The translations under genes were made by a program, and so were the position numbers. Below, in pieces: positions 34,482 through 42,351 of a stretch of DNA of 64,000 nucleotides; within the stretch, counting starts at the first letter, position 1; every line of letters begins with the position of its first letter. Origin of the DNA: an uncultured Porphyromonadaceae bacterium (GTDB taxonomy: Bacteria > Bacteroidota > Bacteroidia > Bacteroidales > Muribaculaceae). The notes beneath the pieces were generated by a model. That model was not told the origin of the DNA, made no database searches, and worked only from the letters and a program-made list of their open reading frames with translations. Location of the stretch: assembly GCA_947177685.1 (NCBI GenBank), contig CAMWVE010000002.1:62001-126000 (forward strand), in the 5' to 3' direction.

Positions 34482-35372
34482 TTATTCTATGTAGCCGAAG
34501 GATTTAAGCTTGTTCTCGCGGTTACGCCAGTCACGTTCCACCTTGACGAACATTTCGAGATAGACTCTCTTGCCGAAGAATTTCTCAATGTCTTTGCGAG
34601 CCTCGATGCCCACTTTCTTGAGCATGGAGCCACCGCGACCTATAATGATACCTTTCTGCGAGTCACGCTCCACATAGATGACAGCCATGATGTGGATGGC
34701 AGTTTCCGACTCCTCGAATTTTTCTACTACGGTTTCCACGGAGTAAGGTATCTCCTTGTCGTAGTTCAGCAGGATTTTTTCGCGGATTATTTCAGTGACA
34801 AAGAAACGCGCGGGCTTGTCAGTGAGGGCATCCTTGCCGAAGTAAGGGGGCGACGGCGGGAGCAGTTCCACAATCCTGTTCTGCAGGTTCATGACATTGA
34901 AGTCCTCGATGGCTGAGATGGGGAACACCTCGGCGTTGGGAAGCAACTGCTTCCAGCGCTCTACAATGGCGTTGAGGTCATCCGTGCCCTTGAGCAGGTC
35001 AATCTTGTTGATTACCAGCAGCACCGGAATTGTTTCTTTCGACACCTTTTCCAAAAATTCCTTGTTTTTTGTCGGGTCCTCGACCACATCGGTCACATAG
35101 AGCAGCACATCGGCATCCTTCAGCGCCCCTTCCGAGAAGCCGAGCATGCTTTCCTGAAGCTTGTATTTGGGCGCCAGTACACCGGGGGTATCGGAGAATA
35201 CAATCTGATATTCAGGGGTGTTCACGATGCCCATGATGCGGTGACGTGTGGTCTGCGCTTTTGAGGTTATGATACTAACTCGTTCGCCTACAAGGCGATT
35301 CATCAGGGTTGATTTGCCAACATTGGGGTTACCTACGATGTTGACAAAACCGGCTTTATGTTCTTGTGCCAT
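34482..35372 (-). CDS. era: GTPase Era
   Basis: A 296-residue GTPase for 16S rRNA 3'-end maturation and 30S assembly. G motifs [24 protein letters not shown] (FSDTPGVLAPKYKL) and NKIDLLKG are followed by the C-terminal KH domain (GIIIGRGGSMLKKVGIEARK, DIEKFFGKRVYLEMFVKV). It is 135 bases upstream of der on the same strand. Confidence 0.97.
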   Translation of the reverse strand: MAQEHKAGFVNIVGNPNVGKSTLMNRLVGERVSIITSKAQTTRHRIMGIVNTPEYQIVFSDTPGVLAPKYKLQESMLGFSEGALKDADVLLYVTDVVEDPTKNKEFLEKVSKETIPVLLVINKIDLLKGTDDLNAIVERWKQLLPNAEVFPISAIEDFNVMNLQNRIVELLPPSPPYFGKDALTDKPARFFVTEIIREKILLNYDKEIPYSVETVVEKFEESETAIHIMAVIYVERDSQKGIIIGRGGSMLKKVGIEARKDIEKFFGKRVYLEMFVKVERDWRNRENKLKSFGYIE

Positions 35373-35588
35373 AGATTCTTGGTTTTAGGTTATCGTCATC
35401 GCGGCGCTGTGCGGGCTTTTCCCGCCTGCCGGATGTATAATTATAACAACAAACGTGAGGGATGGGTTCAGATACGAGATGGGGTTACTGCGTAAAGAAC
35501 TATTTCTATTTAATATGAGTCAATCAGATCCAAACATTAGTATAAACGTGAAATTTAATAAAATATTTGCCAAGTAAAAAATAATTTG

Positions 35589-35596
35589 TAATTTTG
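35589..35596 (+). promoter_or_regulatory. -7 box TAATTTTG upstream of a structured leader
   Basis: Consensus match about 308 bases before the next ORF; a hairpin with T4 follows 10 bases downstream, suggesting a very short RNA or an attenuated leader. Confidence 0.5.
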
Positions 35597-35657
35597 TAAA
35601 ACAAAGGCAGAAGAGTCTGCTTTTGATTTAAATATTAGAAGCGTTTCATGCTTTATC

Positions 35658-35823
35658 CTTTAAAAGGAAATCGCCAATTTCAAATCTCAGAGAAGGAAAG
35701 AGCAGTTAATAAGCGCTCATGCTTGTCGCATATCCACTCCCCGACAAGGGGTATCGATATTCGATAAGGCGTGGGAGTGGACTGTTTATTTCTCTGAAGG
35801 CGTTTGGCGATGCCTCTTTTAAG
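35658..35823. repeat. Large imperfect inverted repeat (possible structured RNA or decayed MITE)
   Basis: Paired blocks in nested order: 35658-35677 with 35804-35823 (TCGCCAA / TTGGCGA core), 35687-35694 with 35790-35797 (TCAGAGAA / TTCTCTGA), and 35733-35741 with 35773-35781 (TCCACTCCC / GGGAGTGGA). The unpaired stretches differ in length on the two sides. Confidence 0.6.
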
Positions 35824-35903
35824 ATAAACAGAACATCGTTCCACGCTATTTTTTTTATAACACCTTTGTGGGAACGGCAATGGTAAAAAACTGATTTATT
35901 TTT

Positions 35904-36341
35904 ATGAAAAAATTCTTTTCATGTTTGGCTACACTCCTTTTAGCCATGTTTGCCGTGAATTTTAGCTCATGCAGCAGTGATTCAGAAAAATTAGAAGATC
36001 TGATTACTGGACAGCTATTGGGGAAATGGGTTATTGTGTCATCCACTGACTTTGATTATCCGAAGGGAAATGAATTTGAATTTCAAAAAGGTGGAAAATT
36101 AATCTATCATTATTATTTAGGAGATGATGATTGTCGAACAAGAATCCATAAATGGGAAATAAAAAAAGGGATGCTAAAAATATCTGATAGTGAAGAAGAT
36201 GTCAACCACCATTATGATCCCGATCAATATACGGAAGGAACTGTTACTTTTGCGGATGACACAGCAACCTACAATTACATCTGGTACGATGCCGGTGAGT
36301 TTTCCGATAAAGATTATACAGTGGTTCTTCAAAAAATATAA
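35904..36341 (+). CDS. Small lipoprotein, lipocalin-like
   Basis: A 145-residue lipoprotein: signal peptide with lipobox ending NFSSCSS (Cys near 23), then LLGKWVIVSSTDFDYPKGNE, a lipocalin-like opening, and beta strands (EFQKGGKLIYHYYLGDD). Bacteroidetes have many such outer-membrane lipoproteins of unknown role. Codon use is much more A/T-rich than its neighbours. It is preceded by a long structured non-coding stretch and followed by a hairpin at 36399-36441. Confidence 0.75.
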   Translation: MKKFFSCLATLLLAMFAVNFSSCSSDSEKLEDLITGQLLGKWVIVSSTDFDYPKGNEFEFQKGGKLIYHYYLGDDDCRTRIHKWEIKKGMLKISDSEEDVNHHYDPDQYTEGTVTFADDTATYNYIWYDAGEFSDKDYTVVLQKI

Positions 36342-36398
36342 TCTCAGTTCCTTTATCAATATTTCTTATTGGAGTAATTAAACTAAGTTATGAAAATA

Positions 36399-36441
36399 GC
36401 CTTGGGAAAGGGAGGATATAAAGTCTCCATTTTTCCAAGGC
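36399..36441 (+). terminator. Terminator-like hairpin after the small lipoprotein gene
   Basis: GCCTTGGgaaa ... CCAAGGC outer stem with an inner GGAG/CTCC, followed by ATTTT. Confidence 0.6.
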
Positions 36442-36505
36442 ATTTTAAAGACCCGCAAGTGTGACTGATCTTATCACACCTGCGAAAGGTTTTATTCGCA
36501 CACCC

Positions 36506-37351
36506 ATGAAGAAATTTCTTTTTGTAATAAGTATAATGGCTTATGGGCTTATTACTTCTCAAATAAGTGGATCTGCCCGGAATCGTACCCCCGAAATATC
36601 AACTACAAAATTTTTAGAAGACACCCGGCAACAAATTGATACAATAGGGGTTGCTGATTCTTTGTCTTTAATGAGCAGAAATACTGAAAGCTATTCCACC
36701 TTTAGTTCAAAGCAACTGATATTACCGGGAGTCCTTATTGCGGTTGGGACATTTGGAGTATATAATGGTGCCTTCCATAAAATAAATGATGATATTAAAA
36801 CCGGAATGAATAACCTTAGTGGAGACCATTACTTCCACGCTGATGATTACATCCAATATGTTCCGGCTTTAACATATCTTACATTTGGGTCGATTGGGAT
36901 TAAGTCAAAACATAGTTTTAAAGAACGTGTTGTTGTGGAAGCTACAGCCTACATGTTCATGACCGCATTTACAAATATAGGAAAATATACGTTCAAAGAG
37001 AAAAGACCTAATTCCAACGCAAGAAACTCATTTCCCTCCGGACACACTGCCACTGTCTTTACCGGTGCTGAATTAATGAGGTCAGAGTATGGGCTTGGCA
37101 TTGGAATAGGAGCCTATACAATAGCAACCGGGGTTGCGTTTCTGCGCTTATACAATGGTCGTCATTGGCTCAACGACATTATTGCAGGTGCTGCCTTAGG
37201 CATATTATCGGCAAGAATCGGATTATGGATGCTACCGCTTTATCAGCGATGGTTTAAATGGAACAATAATTCAAAAAAGATAGTGGTTGTAACTCCGGGA
37301 TATAATGTCATGAATCAATCCATAGGGATAAATATTGTTTACAACTTCTGA
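36506..37351 (+). CDS. PAP2-family phosphatase
   Basis: A 281-residue membrane-associated phosphatase with an N-terminal signal (KKFLFVISIMAYGLITSQIS). The three PAP2 motifs are present: KYTFKEKRPNS, FPSGHTATVFTGAEL and LRLYNGRHWLNDIIAGA with the catalytic His pair. Such enzymes dephosphorylate undecaprenyl pyrophosphate, lipid A or other phospholipids. The frame extends to 36461, but ATG 36506 begins a proper signal peptide. A/T-rich like the preceding lipoprotein gene; probably acquired with it. An imperfect hairpin (36452-36487) lies just upstream. Confidence 0.88.
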   Translation: MKKFLFVISIMAYGLITSQISGSARNRTPEISTTKFLEDTRQQIDTIGVADSLSLMSRNTESYSTFSSKQLILPGVLIAVGTFGVYNGAFHKINDDIKTGMNNLSGDHYFHADDYIQYVPALTYLTFGSIGIKSKHSFKERVVVEATAYMFMTAFTNIGKYTFKEKRPNSNARNSFPSGHTATVFTGAELMRSEYGLGIGIGAYTIATGVAFLRLYNGRHWLNDIIAGAALGILSARIGLWMLPLYQRWFKWNNNSKKIVVVTPGYNVMNQSIGINIVYNF

Positions 37352-37617
37352 GCGGATACTTCACGAAATCCATATTGGGACTTGTAATGCGGAAGCCGGG
37401 AGACTTCCGCTCCAAGAGCTTCGCGCGATGACCGCTCCGCGTCAGTTTACATTTGACAGGAGCTTATCAGTAGCCCGGTAGGTTGTATTTAAGGACAGGG
37501 GTTTATAAAAAGCCCCGGAGGGGTGATTTTGTTCATAACCCCATACGACGAAAGGGAGTGCGGGGACTCCTGTACTACTGAGCACTACTGTTCTACTGTC
37601 CTAAGCGCTTTAGCGGT

Positions 37618-37637
37618 GGACGCTCCACGAAGCGTCC
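37618..37637. repeat. REP-like palindrome, copy 7
   Basis: GGACGCT tccacga AGCGTCC followed by CTAC as in copies 1 and 4. Confidence 0.75.
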
Positions 37638-37701
37638 CTACAGAGCGACCCCAAAAAACTATTGTTCTACTGTCAAAAATTTCTCGACAGGTGGAAACGG
37701 C

Positions 37702-37737
37702 AAAAGGTGCGGCGAACATGAGTCCGTCGCACCTTTT
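37702..37737 (-). terminator. Terminator of fabH
   Basis: Stem of 10 strong pairs (AAAAGGTGCG / CGCACCTTTT) extended by three more pairs, ending in four T on the minus strand, 27 bases beyond the fabH stop. Confidence 0.75.
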
Positions 37738-37763
37738 GATATTGTTTTATACTGGAAATTGCG

Positions 37764-38744
37764 TCAGCCCCAGATGAGGTAAAGGGCGCCCCAAGTGAAT
37801 CCTGCGCCGAAGGCGGTGAGGATAATGCGGTCACCTTTTTTGAGCTGATGCTTGAATTCGTCAAGACAGAGGGGGATTGAGGCGGCAGAGGTGTTGCCGT
37901 AGTGCTGGATGTTGACCAGAACTTTCTCCATAGGCATTTTGGCATGAGATGCCACTGCCTCGATGATGCGGAGGTTAGCCTGATGGGGCACGAGGTAGTC
38001 GATGGTTTCCACAGTGAGCCCGTTGCGTTCCATGACACTCTTGGTGGAGGTGTACATGTCAGTTACAGCATTCTTGTAGACTGAACGACCTTCCTGATAG
38101 AGGAAGTGTTCGCCTGCATCGAGTGTCTGCTGGGTTGTGGGGTGAACCGATCCGCCGCCACGCATGACAAGGAAGTCCAGACCTTTGCCGTCGACGTGGA
38201 ATTCGGCATCCATCACACCGATGGGTTCTTCGGTGGGTTCAACGAGTACAGCTGCCGCGCCGTCGCCGAAGAGGGGGCAAGTGGCACGGTCCTGATAGTT
38301 GACCATCGATGACATTTTTTCAGCACAAACCACCACTACTTTCTTGCGGAGACCGGACTTAATGTAAGCGGCGGCATCCTCAAGAGCCACGATGAATCCG
38401 GCGCATGCCGCCTGAATGTCGTAAGCGTAGCATTTCTTCATGCCGCAACCTTCAGCAATTATAGATGCTGTTGAGGGGAAGCGATAGTCAGGGTTCGAGG
38501 TCGCGCAGATGAGGAGTTCAATCTCCTGAGGGCTGACACCTGTATCCTCAAGCAGTTTGTTGACTGCCTTTATGCCTAAATAGGAAGATCCGGCGCCATC
38601 CTTTTTGAGGATTCGGCGTTCCTTGATTCCGACGCGGGTGGTGATCCACTCGTCGTTGGTATCAACCATTTTGGAGAGCATCTCGTTGTCGAGGATGTCA
38701 TCCGGAACGTATGAAGCTATTCCTGAAATTCTTGCGTTTAACAT
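37764..38744 (-). CDS. fabH: 3-oxoacyl-[ACP] synthase III
   Basis: A 326-residue condensing enzyme starting fatty acid synthesis from acetyl-CoA and malonyl-ACP. The Cys-His-Asn triad is visible: AACAGF (Cys114), PHQANLRI and YGNTSAAS. WITTRVGIKERR is the CoA-binding arginine region. It follows rpmF by 162 bases, with a hairpin in the gap, in the YceD-rpmF-fabH order typical of Bacteroidetes; plsX is absent between them. Confidence 0.96.
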   Translation of the reverse strand: MLNARISGIASYVPDDILDNEMLSKMVDTNDEWITTRVGIKERRILKKDGAGSSYLGIKAVNKLLEDTGVSPQEIELLICATSNPDYRFPSTASIIAEGCGMKKCYAYDIQAACAGFIVALEDAAAYIKSGLRKKVVVVCAEKMSSMVNYQDRATCPLFGDGAAAVLVEPTEEPIGVMDAEFHVDGKGLDFLVMRGGGSVHPTTQQTLDAGEHFLYQEGRSVYKNAVTDMYTSTKSVMERNGLTVETIDYLVPHQANLRIIEAVASHAKMPMEKVLVNIQHYGNTSAASIPLCLDEFKHQLKKGDRIILTAFGAGFTWGALYLIWG

Positions 38745-38830
38745 ATTTGGTTAAAGGGAATTGATGTGTGTAAAAGGGCAGAATGTGCTGAACGCTGTGT
38801 GACGGTCAGGTAACAATATAACTCCAACAT

Positions 38831-38866
38831 CTGCGTTTCAAGGTTTTGTGAAGCCTTGGGACGCAG
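38831..38866. other. Hairpin between rpmF and fabH
   Basis: CTGCGTttCAAGG with CCTTGggACGCAG: 11 Watson-Crick pairs plus two T-G pairs, 10-base loop. No T run follows, so it may be an mRNA processing or stability element between the two genes. Confidence 0.5.
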
Positions 38867-38906
38867 GTGTGGAGGATATTGTAAGTTCAGCAAATGAATG
38901 CCGTGA

Positions 38907-39092
38907 TTAAACAGTAGCTGCTTTTTCGATTACAACATGTCCGCGGTAGTAGCCACATTCAGGGCAAACGCAGTGATAAACATGCCATGAACCGCAGTTA
39001 GGACACACTGCGAGAGTGGGCATAGCTGCTTTATCGTGGGTTCTACGTTTAGCAGTACGAGTCTTTGATTGTTTTCGTTTAGGATGTGCCAT
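38907..39092 (-). CDS. rpmF: 50S ribosomal protein L32
   Basis: A 61-residue zinc-binding L32. MAHPKRKQSKTRTAKRRTHD opens it, and the four-Cys zinc site is CPNC ... CVCPEC. It is 16 bases after the YceD-like gene and probably co-transcribed with it. Confidence 0.97.
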   Translation of the reverse strand: MAHPKRKQSKTRTAKRRTHDKAAMPTLAVCPNCGSWHVYHCVCPECGYYRGHVVIEKAATV

Positions 39093-39108
39093 TTCGTTTT
39101 ATTGATTT

Positions 39109-39690
39109 TTAGTTGTTATCAGTAAGTTTTTTTAGTTCGTTCCACCGGGGATCGGTTGCCGCAGGGGTGTCTGCCGGTTCCATGCTATCCATTTCATCGA
39201 TCAGCTGATCCTCAAGGGCTGCATCCTCGTCCGAGACACCACTGCGGTGTTTTTTGAGCAGGGCGCTCATGGCTCGGTTGCACTTGCCCATGGGGTGAAC
39301 GTGCTTGATGGGAATGGCAAGCATGATTGTGTCATAAAGCATGTATGCGACGTTCAGGTAGTTGTCGGACTCAGGAATTTCCAGAAGTTCATCGCTGACG
39401 TCGTTGTAGTTCTCGCCATATTTGACCACTACATGATATGTGGCTTCAATGGGAATAACAAGGTCATCCAGACAACGGTCGCAAAGCACTGTTACCTCCC
39501 CTTCGACTGCGAAGTTGAGATCATAGTAGTCACCGGTGTTGTCAACGACAAGGTCAACGTCGAGATTGGCGTCACGGATGTCATTGTTCTCCATGTTGAC
39601 AAAGAACTGCTTGCCTATTTTGTAAGCGAATTCGTTTACGCCTTTAGGCATGCTTTTGAGCATTAGCTTGTATTCAGTAAACTTTCCCAC
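39109..39690 (-). CDS. YceD family (DUF177) protein
   Basis: A 193-residue acidic protein. The pair VLCDRCLDDLVIPIEATYHV (Cys-x2-Cys) and the later ALLKKH region match the DUF177/YceD family that almost always precedes rpmF and acts in 23S rRNA metabolism. The C-terminus is Asp/Glu-rich. First gene of the rpmF unit, with a -7 box at 39718-39725. Confidence 0.88.
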   Translation of the reverse strand: MGKFTEYKLMLKSMPKGVNEFAYKIGKQFFVNMENNDIRDANLDVDLVVDNTGDYYDLNFAVEGEVTVLCDRCLDDLVIPIEATYHVVVKYGENYNDVSDELLEIPESDNYLNVAYMLYDTIMLAIPIKHVHPMGKCNRAMSALLKKHRSGVSDEDAALEDQLIDEMDSMEPADTPAATDPRWNELKKLTDNN

Positions 39691-39717
39691 GGCTTAATGT
39701 CGGTTGAAAAAACTTTG

Positions 39718-39725
39718 CAAAGTTA
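39718..39725 (-). promoter_or_regulatory. -7 box TAACTTTG of the YceD-rpmF unit
   Basis: Minus-strand TAnnTTTG match 27 bases upstream of the YceD ATG. Confidence 0.7.
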
Positions 39726-39808
39726 CGTTATTTTTTTTAATTATCAACCTTTTGCGGCAATAATTTTTTCGCAATATGCAATTTGCTGAGGCATAGGGGC
39801 GAGAAATA

Positions 39809-39842
39809 CCGTCCCGCCGGAGTTTGATAGTCGGCGGGACGG
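39809..39842 (-). terminator. Hairpin after the secreted amidase operon
   Basis: Perfect 11-bp stem CCGTCCCGCCG / CGGCGGGACGG with a 12-base loop, about 70 bases beyond the last stop of the operon. Only a weak TATTTC tail follows, so termination is likely but not certain. Confidence 0.55.
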
Positions 39843-39858
39843 GTGATGTATCTGAGTT

Positions 39859-39901
39859 CTCCGAGGACTCCGAGGGCTCCGAAAGCTCCGAGGACTCCGA
39901 G
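39859..39901. repeat. Tandem 9-bp repeat
   Basis: Five units of CTCCGAGGA/CTCCGAGGG/CTCCGAAAG type (last unit 7 bases), lying 8 bases from the end of the last amidase gene. Confidence 0.8.
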
Positions 39902-39909
39902 TTTCAGTG

Positions 39910-42336
39910 TCAGTCGATTGCGACGCGGCGAACAGCTGTGGAGCCGTCAGCGGCAATGATACGCACCAGATAGACCGCGGGGGTCAGTGCGCTGCAATCG
40001 AGGGTGTTGCCTTTGACGCTGATGAGCAGTTTGCCATCGGTGCCGATAAGTTCCATGGCGCTCACACCGGCGGGAGCTGATGCGGTGAGAATGTTGTCAC
40101 GGATGGTCAGCGCGATGCCTGTCTGATCATCTTCGATGGCTGCAATGCCTGACTGGTCGGCAGGTATGACAATCATGTTGTCAGCTGCGAACGAGCCGTT
40201 CTGGCTTACGGGGTTGTCATCCTGAACCAGACGCATGCCGGCGAGGTTATAAGGAGTTTCGTCGAGCAGGTCATGCAGTTTCACCTCCATGTAGCGCCAT
40301 CCGCGGAAGTCAAGTTTACCCAGCGAGAACGACTTCTCATCGGTTCCGGCTGCCACAACCACCATCACTTCGTGGTTGCTGAAGTCACCGTTGACATACA
40401 TGCCGATCACGTCGTCGTTATAGAACTGCACTGTAGATTCACCGTCGTACTGCCAGAAGGCGTCGCCGCCACGGTTGCCGCTATATTTGTAGGTGAAGAT
40501 ACCGCCGGCTGTGTTGAACAGTTTCTTGGCTGTGCTTCGGGTGTAGGTGGGTTTGGCAGTCATGCCGAGCGATTTGTCGAGTATGCCGGTGTAGAGAGCG
40601 GTGGTCTCGAACCCTTCAACCAGAGTGCTGTTTTCTTTATCGCCGCTTTCATCCACAGCCTTGAATGAGAATTTCACATTGTTAACCATGGGGAGGTTCT
40701 CGTTGTCGCGGAGTTCGCCTGAGAGGCTGACCTTGTAGGTTTCGCCGGGAGTCAGATTATTCTTGAGCGCGATGACAGCGTTACCGAAGTTGTTGGCAAG
40801 GCGGTTGAACGAGCTGTTGCGGGTGTCAATGCCCAGCTTGTTACCCTTGGAGTCGGTCACAGAAATCAGGTCGTAGAAGTTGGCGCCGTTGATTTTGCGG
40901 TCGAAACGGAATTCGATTGTGGGTGAGTTGAAGTGGATTGAACCGCCTTCAGCAGGATAGGTATCGGTCAGTTCCAGACGGTTGCGACCCTGAGTCGAGA
41001 ATTTGAAGGTATAGTCACCGGTCATCGTAGAATTGGTTTTCTTGGAACTTGCGGTGCGTGCCGATTTGTCAATTGTGACGGTGTACTCGGTGCTTACGGC
41101 AAATGAAAGTTCAGGAATGAACTGCACGCCATGATAAGAGTTGTTGTATTTGAAATAGCCATCAACTTCAGGTGTGATGCTGAATGCTTTCTCAAATGAT
41201 TCAACATCGATGTCGCAATTGAATTTGAGGTCAATCACAGACGCGCAGCTGACAGGTTCGGTTACACCGCTGAGGTTGCACGATGTCACCTCCAGATTGT
41301 CGGGGCGAATCATGTCGAGGGGACAGTCGAGATAGCTGACTTTGTCGGCAGTGACCGTGGTGGGATATTCCTCGGAAGTGTAGTTGTCGTGGCTTACCTT
41401 TACCACATAGTCGCCGGGGGCTACGTTGCGGAATACAAAGACACCGTTGTAGAGGTTGTCAGTAGTGCGGGTCTGAACGATTTTGCCCGATTTGTCGCAG
41501 AGAAGCACCTTTGCACCGTTGACGGGGATGAGTTTGTCACGACCGTAGGCGGTGAATTTGGTGGGAATCTGCAGTTCGCGGAGGTTATGGTTGTCATAGA
41601 TCAAACCTGCCACGTTACCGGTGGTGAAGCGGTCCTCGGTGTTATAGTATTCCATGATACAACGGACGAAGTGCCATGCTTCGAGCCAGAGGTAGTCATC
41701 GTTCATCAGGCGGTAAGCCTCCGGACGGTGTTCATGCATGCCGCCTTCGGAGAGCAGACCAATTACATAGAGCGTACGGAGCACGCCGAGTCCGCCCTTC
41801 CACTGTTTGTCATAGAAAGTGAGGTCACCGGCGATATATTCGGTGTGGAGGGTCCAGTAAGGGAGCTCGTTTGAGTGGAGTTCTTTCCAGAGAATCTTAC
41901 TGAGGGTCACGTTCTGGGGGTAGCGGGGTGTTCCCATTACCTCTTCACGATAAAGCATCAGGGGATAGTTGACTCCCTCACCCGCATTGGAGTGGATAGA
42001 GAAGAAAAGGTCAACGCCGAGCTGGTTAGCCTCGGCAGCGATGCCTGAGAGCGAGCGGTCGTCAGCGGTGGTGTTCTTTATTCGCGACAGGTAAGGCTTG
42101 GCGCCGAGCGAATCGAGGATGTAGTACATGTGCAACCCTTTGTAGAGGTTACTTTTCGATTCCCAGTAGCCGTTTGAGTCATTGCTTGCGAAGGGATAGA
42201 TCTGGATGGGACGGTCGTTAGAGTCGTATCCGCCGTGACCGGGATTGATGTAAATCTTCAGGTCTTTCATTTTTTTGGCGTCAGCGGCAAATGACACGCT
42301 GATAAGCGCCATAAGTATAATGATCAGTTTTTTCAT
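39910..42336 (-). CDS. Secreted N-acetylmuramoyl-L-alanine amidase B, multidomain
   Basis: An 808-residue exported protein: signal peptide (LIIILMALISVSFAADA), Amidase_3 domain (about 25-250) with INPGHGGYDSNDR (His34), YWESKSNLYKG (Glu59), SIHSNAGEG (His115) and a late acidic motif LLSEGGMHEHRPE. Then a carboxypeptidase-regulatory-like fold (VFRNVAPGDYVVKVSHDNY), two Ig-like domains (FEKAFSITPEVDGYFKY; YPAEGGSIHFNSPTIEFRFD), a jelly-roll-like domain and a T9SS-type C-terminal tail (ALTPAVYLVRIIAADGSTAV). It should cut the MurNAc-Ala bond outside the cell or at its surface. Paralogue of the gene at 43208-45628. Last of a six-gene operon. Confidence 0.85.
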   Translation of the reverse strand: MKKLIIILMALISVSFAADAKKMKDLKIYINPGHGGYDSNDRPIQIYPFASNDSNGYWESKSNLYKGLHMYYILDSLGAKPYLSRIKNTTADDRSLSGIAAEANQLGVDLFFSIHSNAGEGVNYPLMLYREEVMGTPRYPQNVTLSKILWKELHSNELPYWTLHTEYIAGDLTFYDKQWKGGLGVLRTLYVIGLLSEGGMHEHRPEAYRLMNDDYLWLEAWHFVRCIMEYYNTEDRFTTGNVAGLIYDNHNLRELQIPTKFTAYGRDKLIPVNGAKVLLCDKSGKIVQTRTTDNLYNGVFVFRNVAPGDYVVKVSHDNYTSEEYPTTVTADKVSYLDCPLDMIRPDNLEVTSCNLSGVTEPVSCASVIDLKFNCDIDVESFEKAFSITPEVDGYFKYNNSYHGVQFIPELSFAVSTEYTVTIDKSARTASSKKTNSTMTGDYTFKFSTQGRNRLELTDTYPAEGGSIHFNSPTIEFRFDRKINGANFYDLISVTDSKGNKLGIDTRNSSFNRLANNFGNAVIALKNNLTPGETYKVSLSGELRDNENLPMVNNVKFSFKAVDESGDKENSTLVEGFETTALYTGILDKSLGMTAKPTYTRSTAKKLFNTAGGIFTYKYSGNRGGDAFWQYDGESTVQFYNDDVIGMYVNGDFSNHEVMVVVAAGTDEKSFSLGKLDFRGWRYMEVKLHDLLDETPYNLAGMRLVQDDNPVSQNGSFAADNMIVIPADQSGIAAIEDDQTGIALTIRDNILTASAPAGVSAMELIGTDGKLLISVKGNTLDCSALTPAVYLVRIIAADGSTAVRRVAID

Positions 42337-42351
42337 GTTTCAGCGGATGGT

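Larger units (their letters stand above)
35373..35903 (+). other. AT-rich non-coding stretch with promoter and structured DNA
   Basis: No credible gene on either strand. It holds a plus-strand -7 box (35589-35596), a small hairpin GCAGAagagTCTGC with four T after it (35607-35624), a large imperfect inverted repeat (35658-35823) and a short inverted repeat around a possible second promoter (35837-35876). It leads into the lipoprotein gene at 35904. Confidence 0.6.
37352..37763. other. Non-coding stretch between PAP2 and fabH
   Basis: No gene found. Contains a small hairpin GGAAGccgggagaCTTCC near 37393, two partial direct repeats of CTACTGTTCTACTGTC-like sequence (about 37582-37600 and 37661-37677), a REP-like palindrome (37618-37637) and the fabH terminator (37702-37737). 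Confidence 0.6.

Noticed and set aside
35680..36046. Short minus-strand frames across the leader of the small lipoprotein gene
   Set aside because: No start context or domain; they overlap inverted repeats and the real plus-strand gene.
39859..39901. CRISPR-like short repeats
   Set aside because: Directly abutting 9-bp units with no spacers; a simple tandem repeat.
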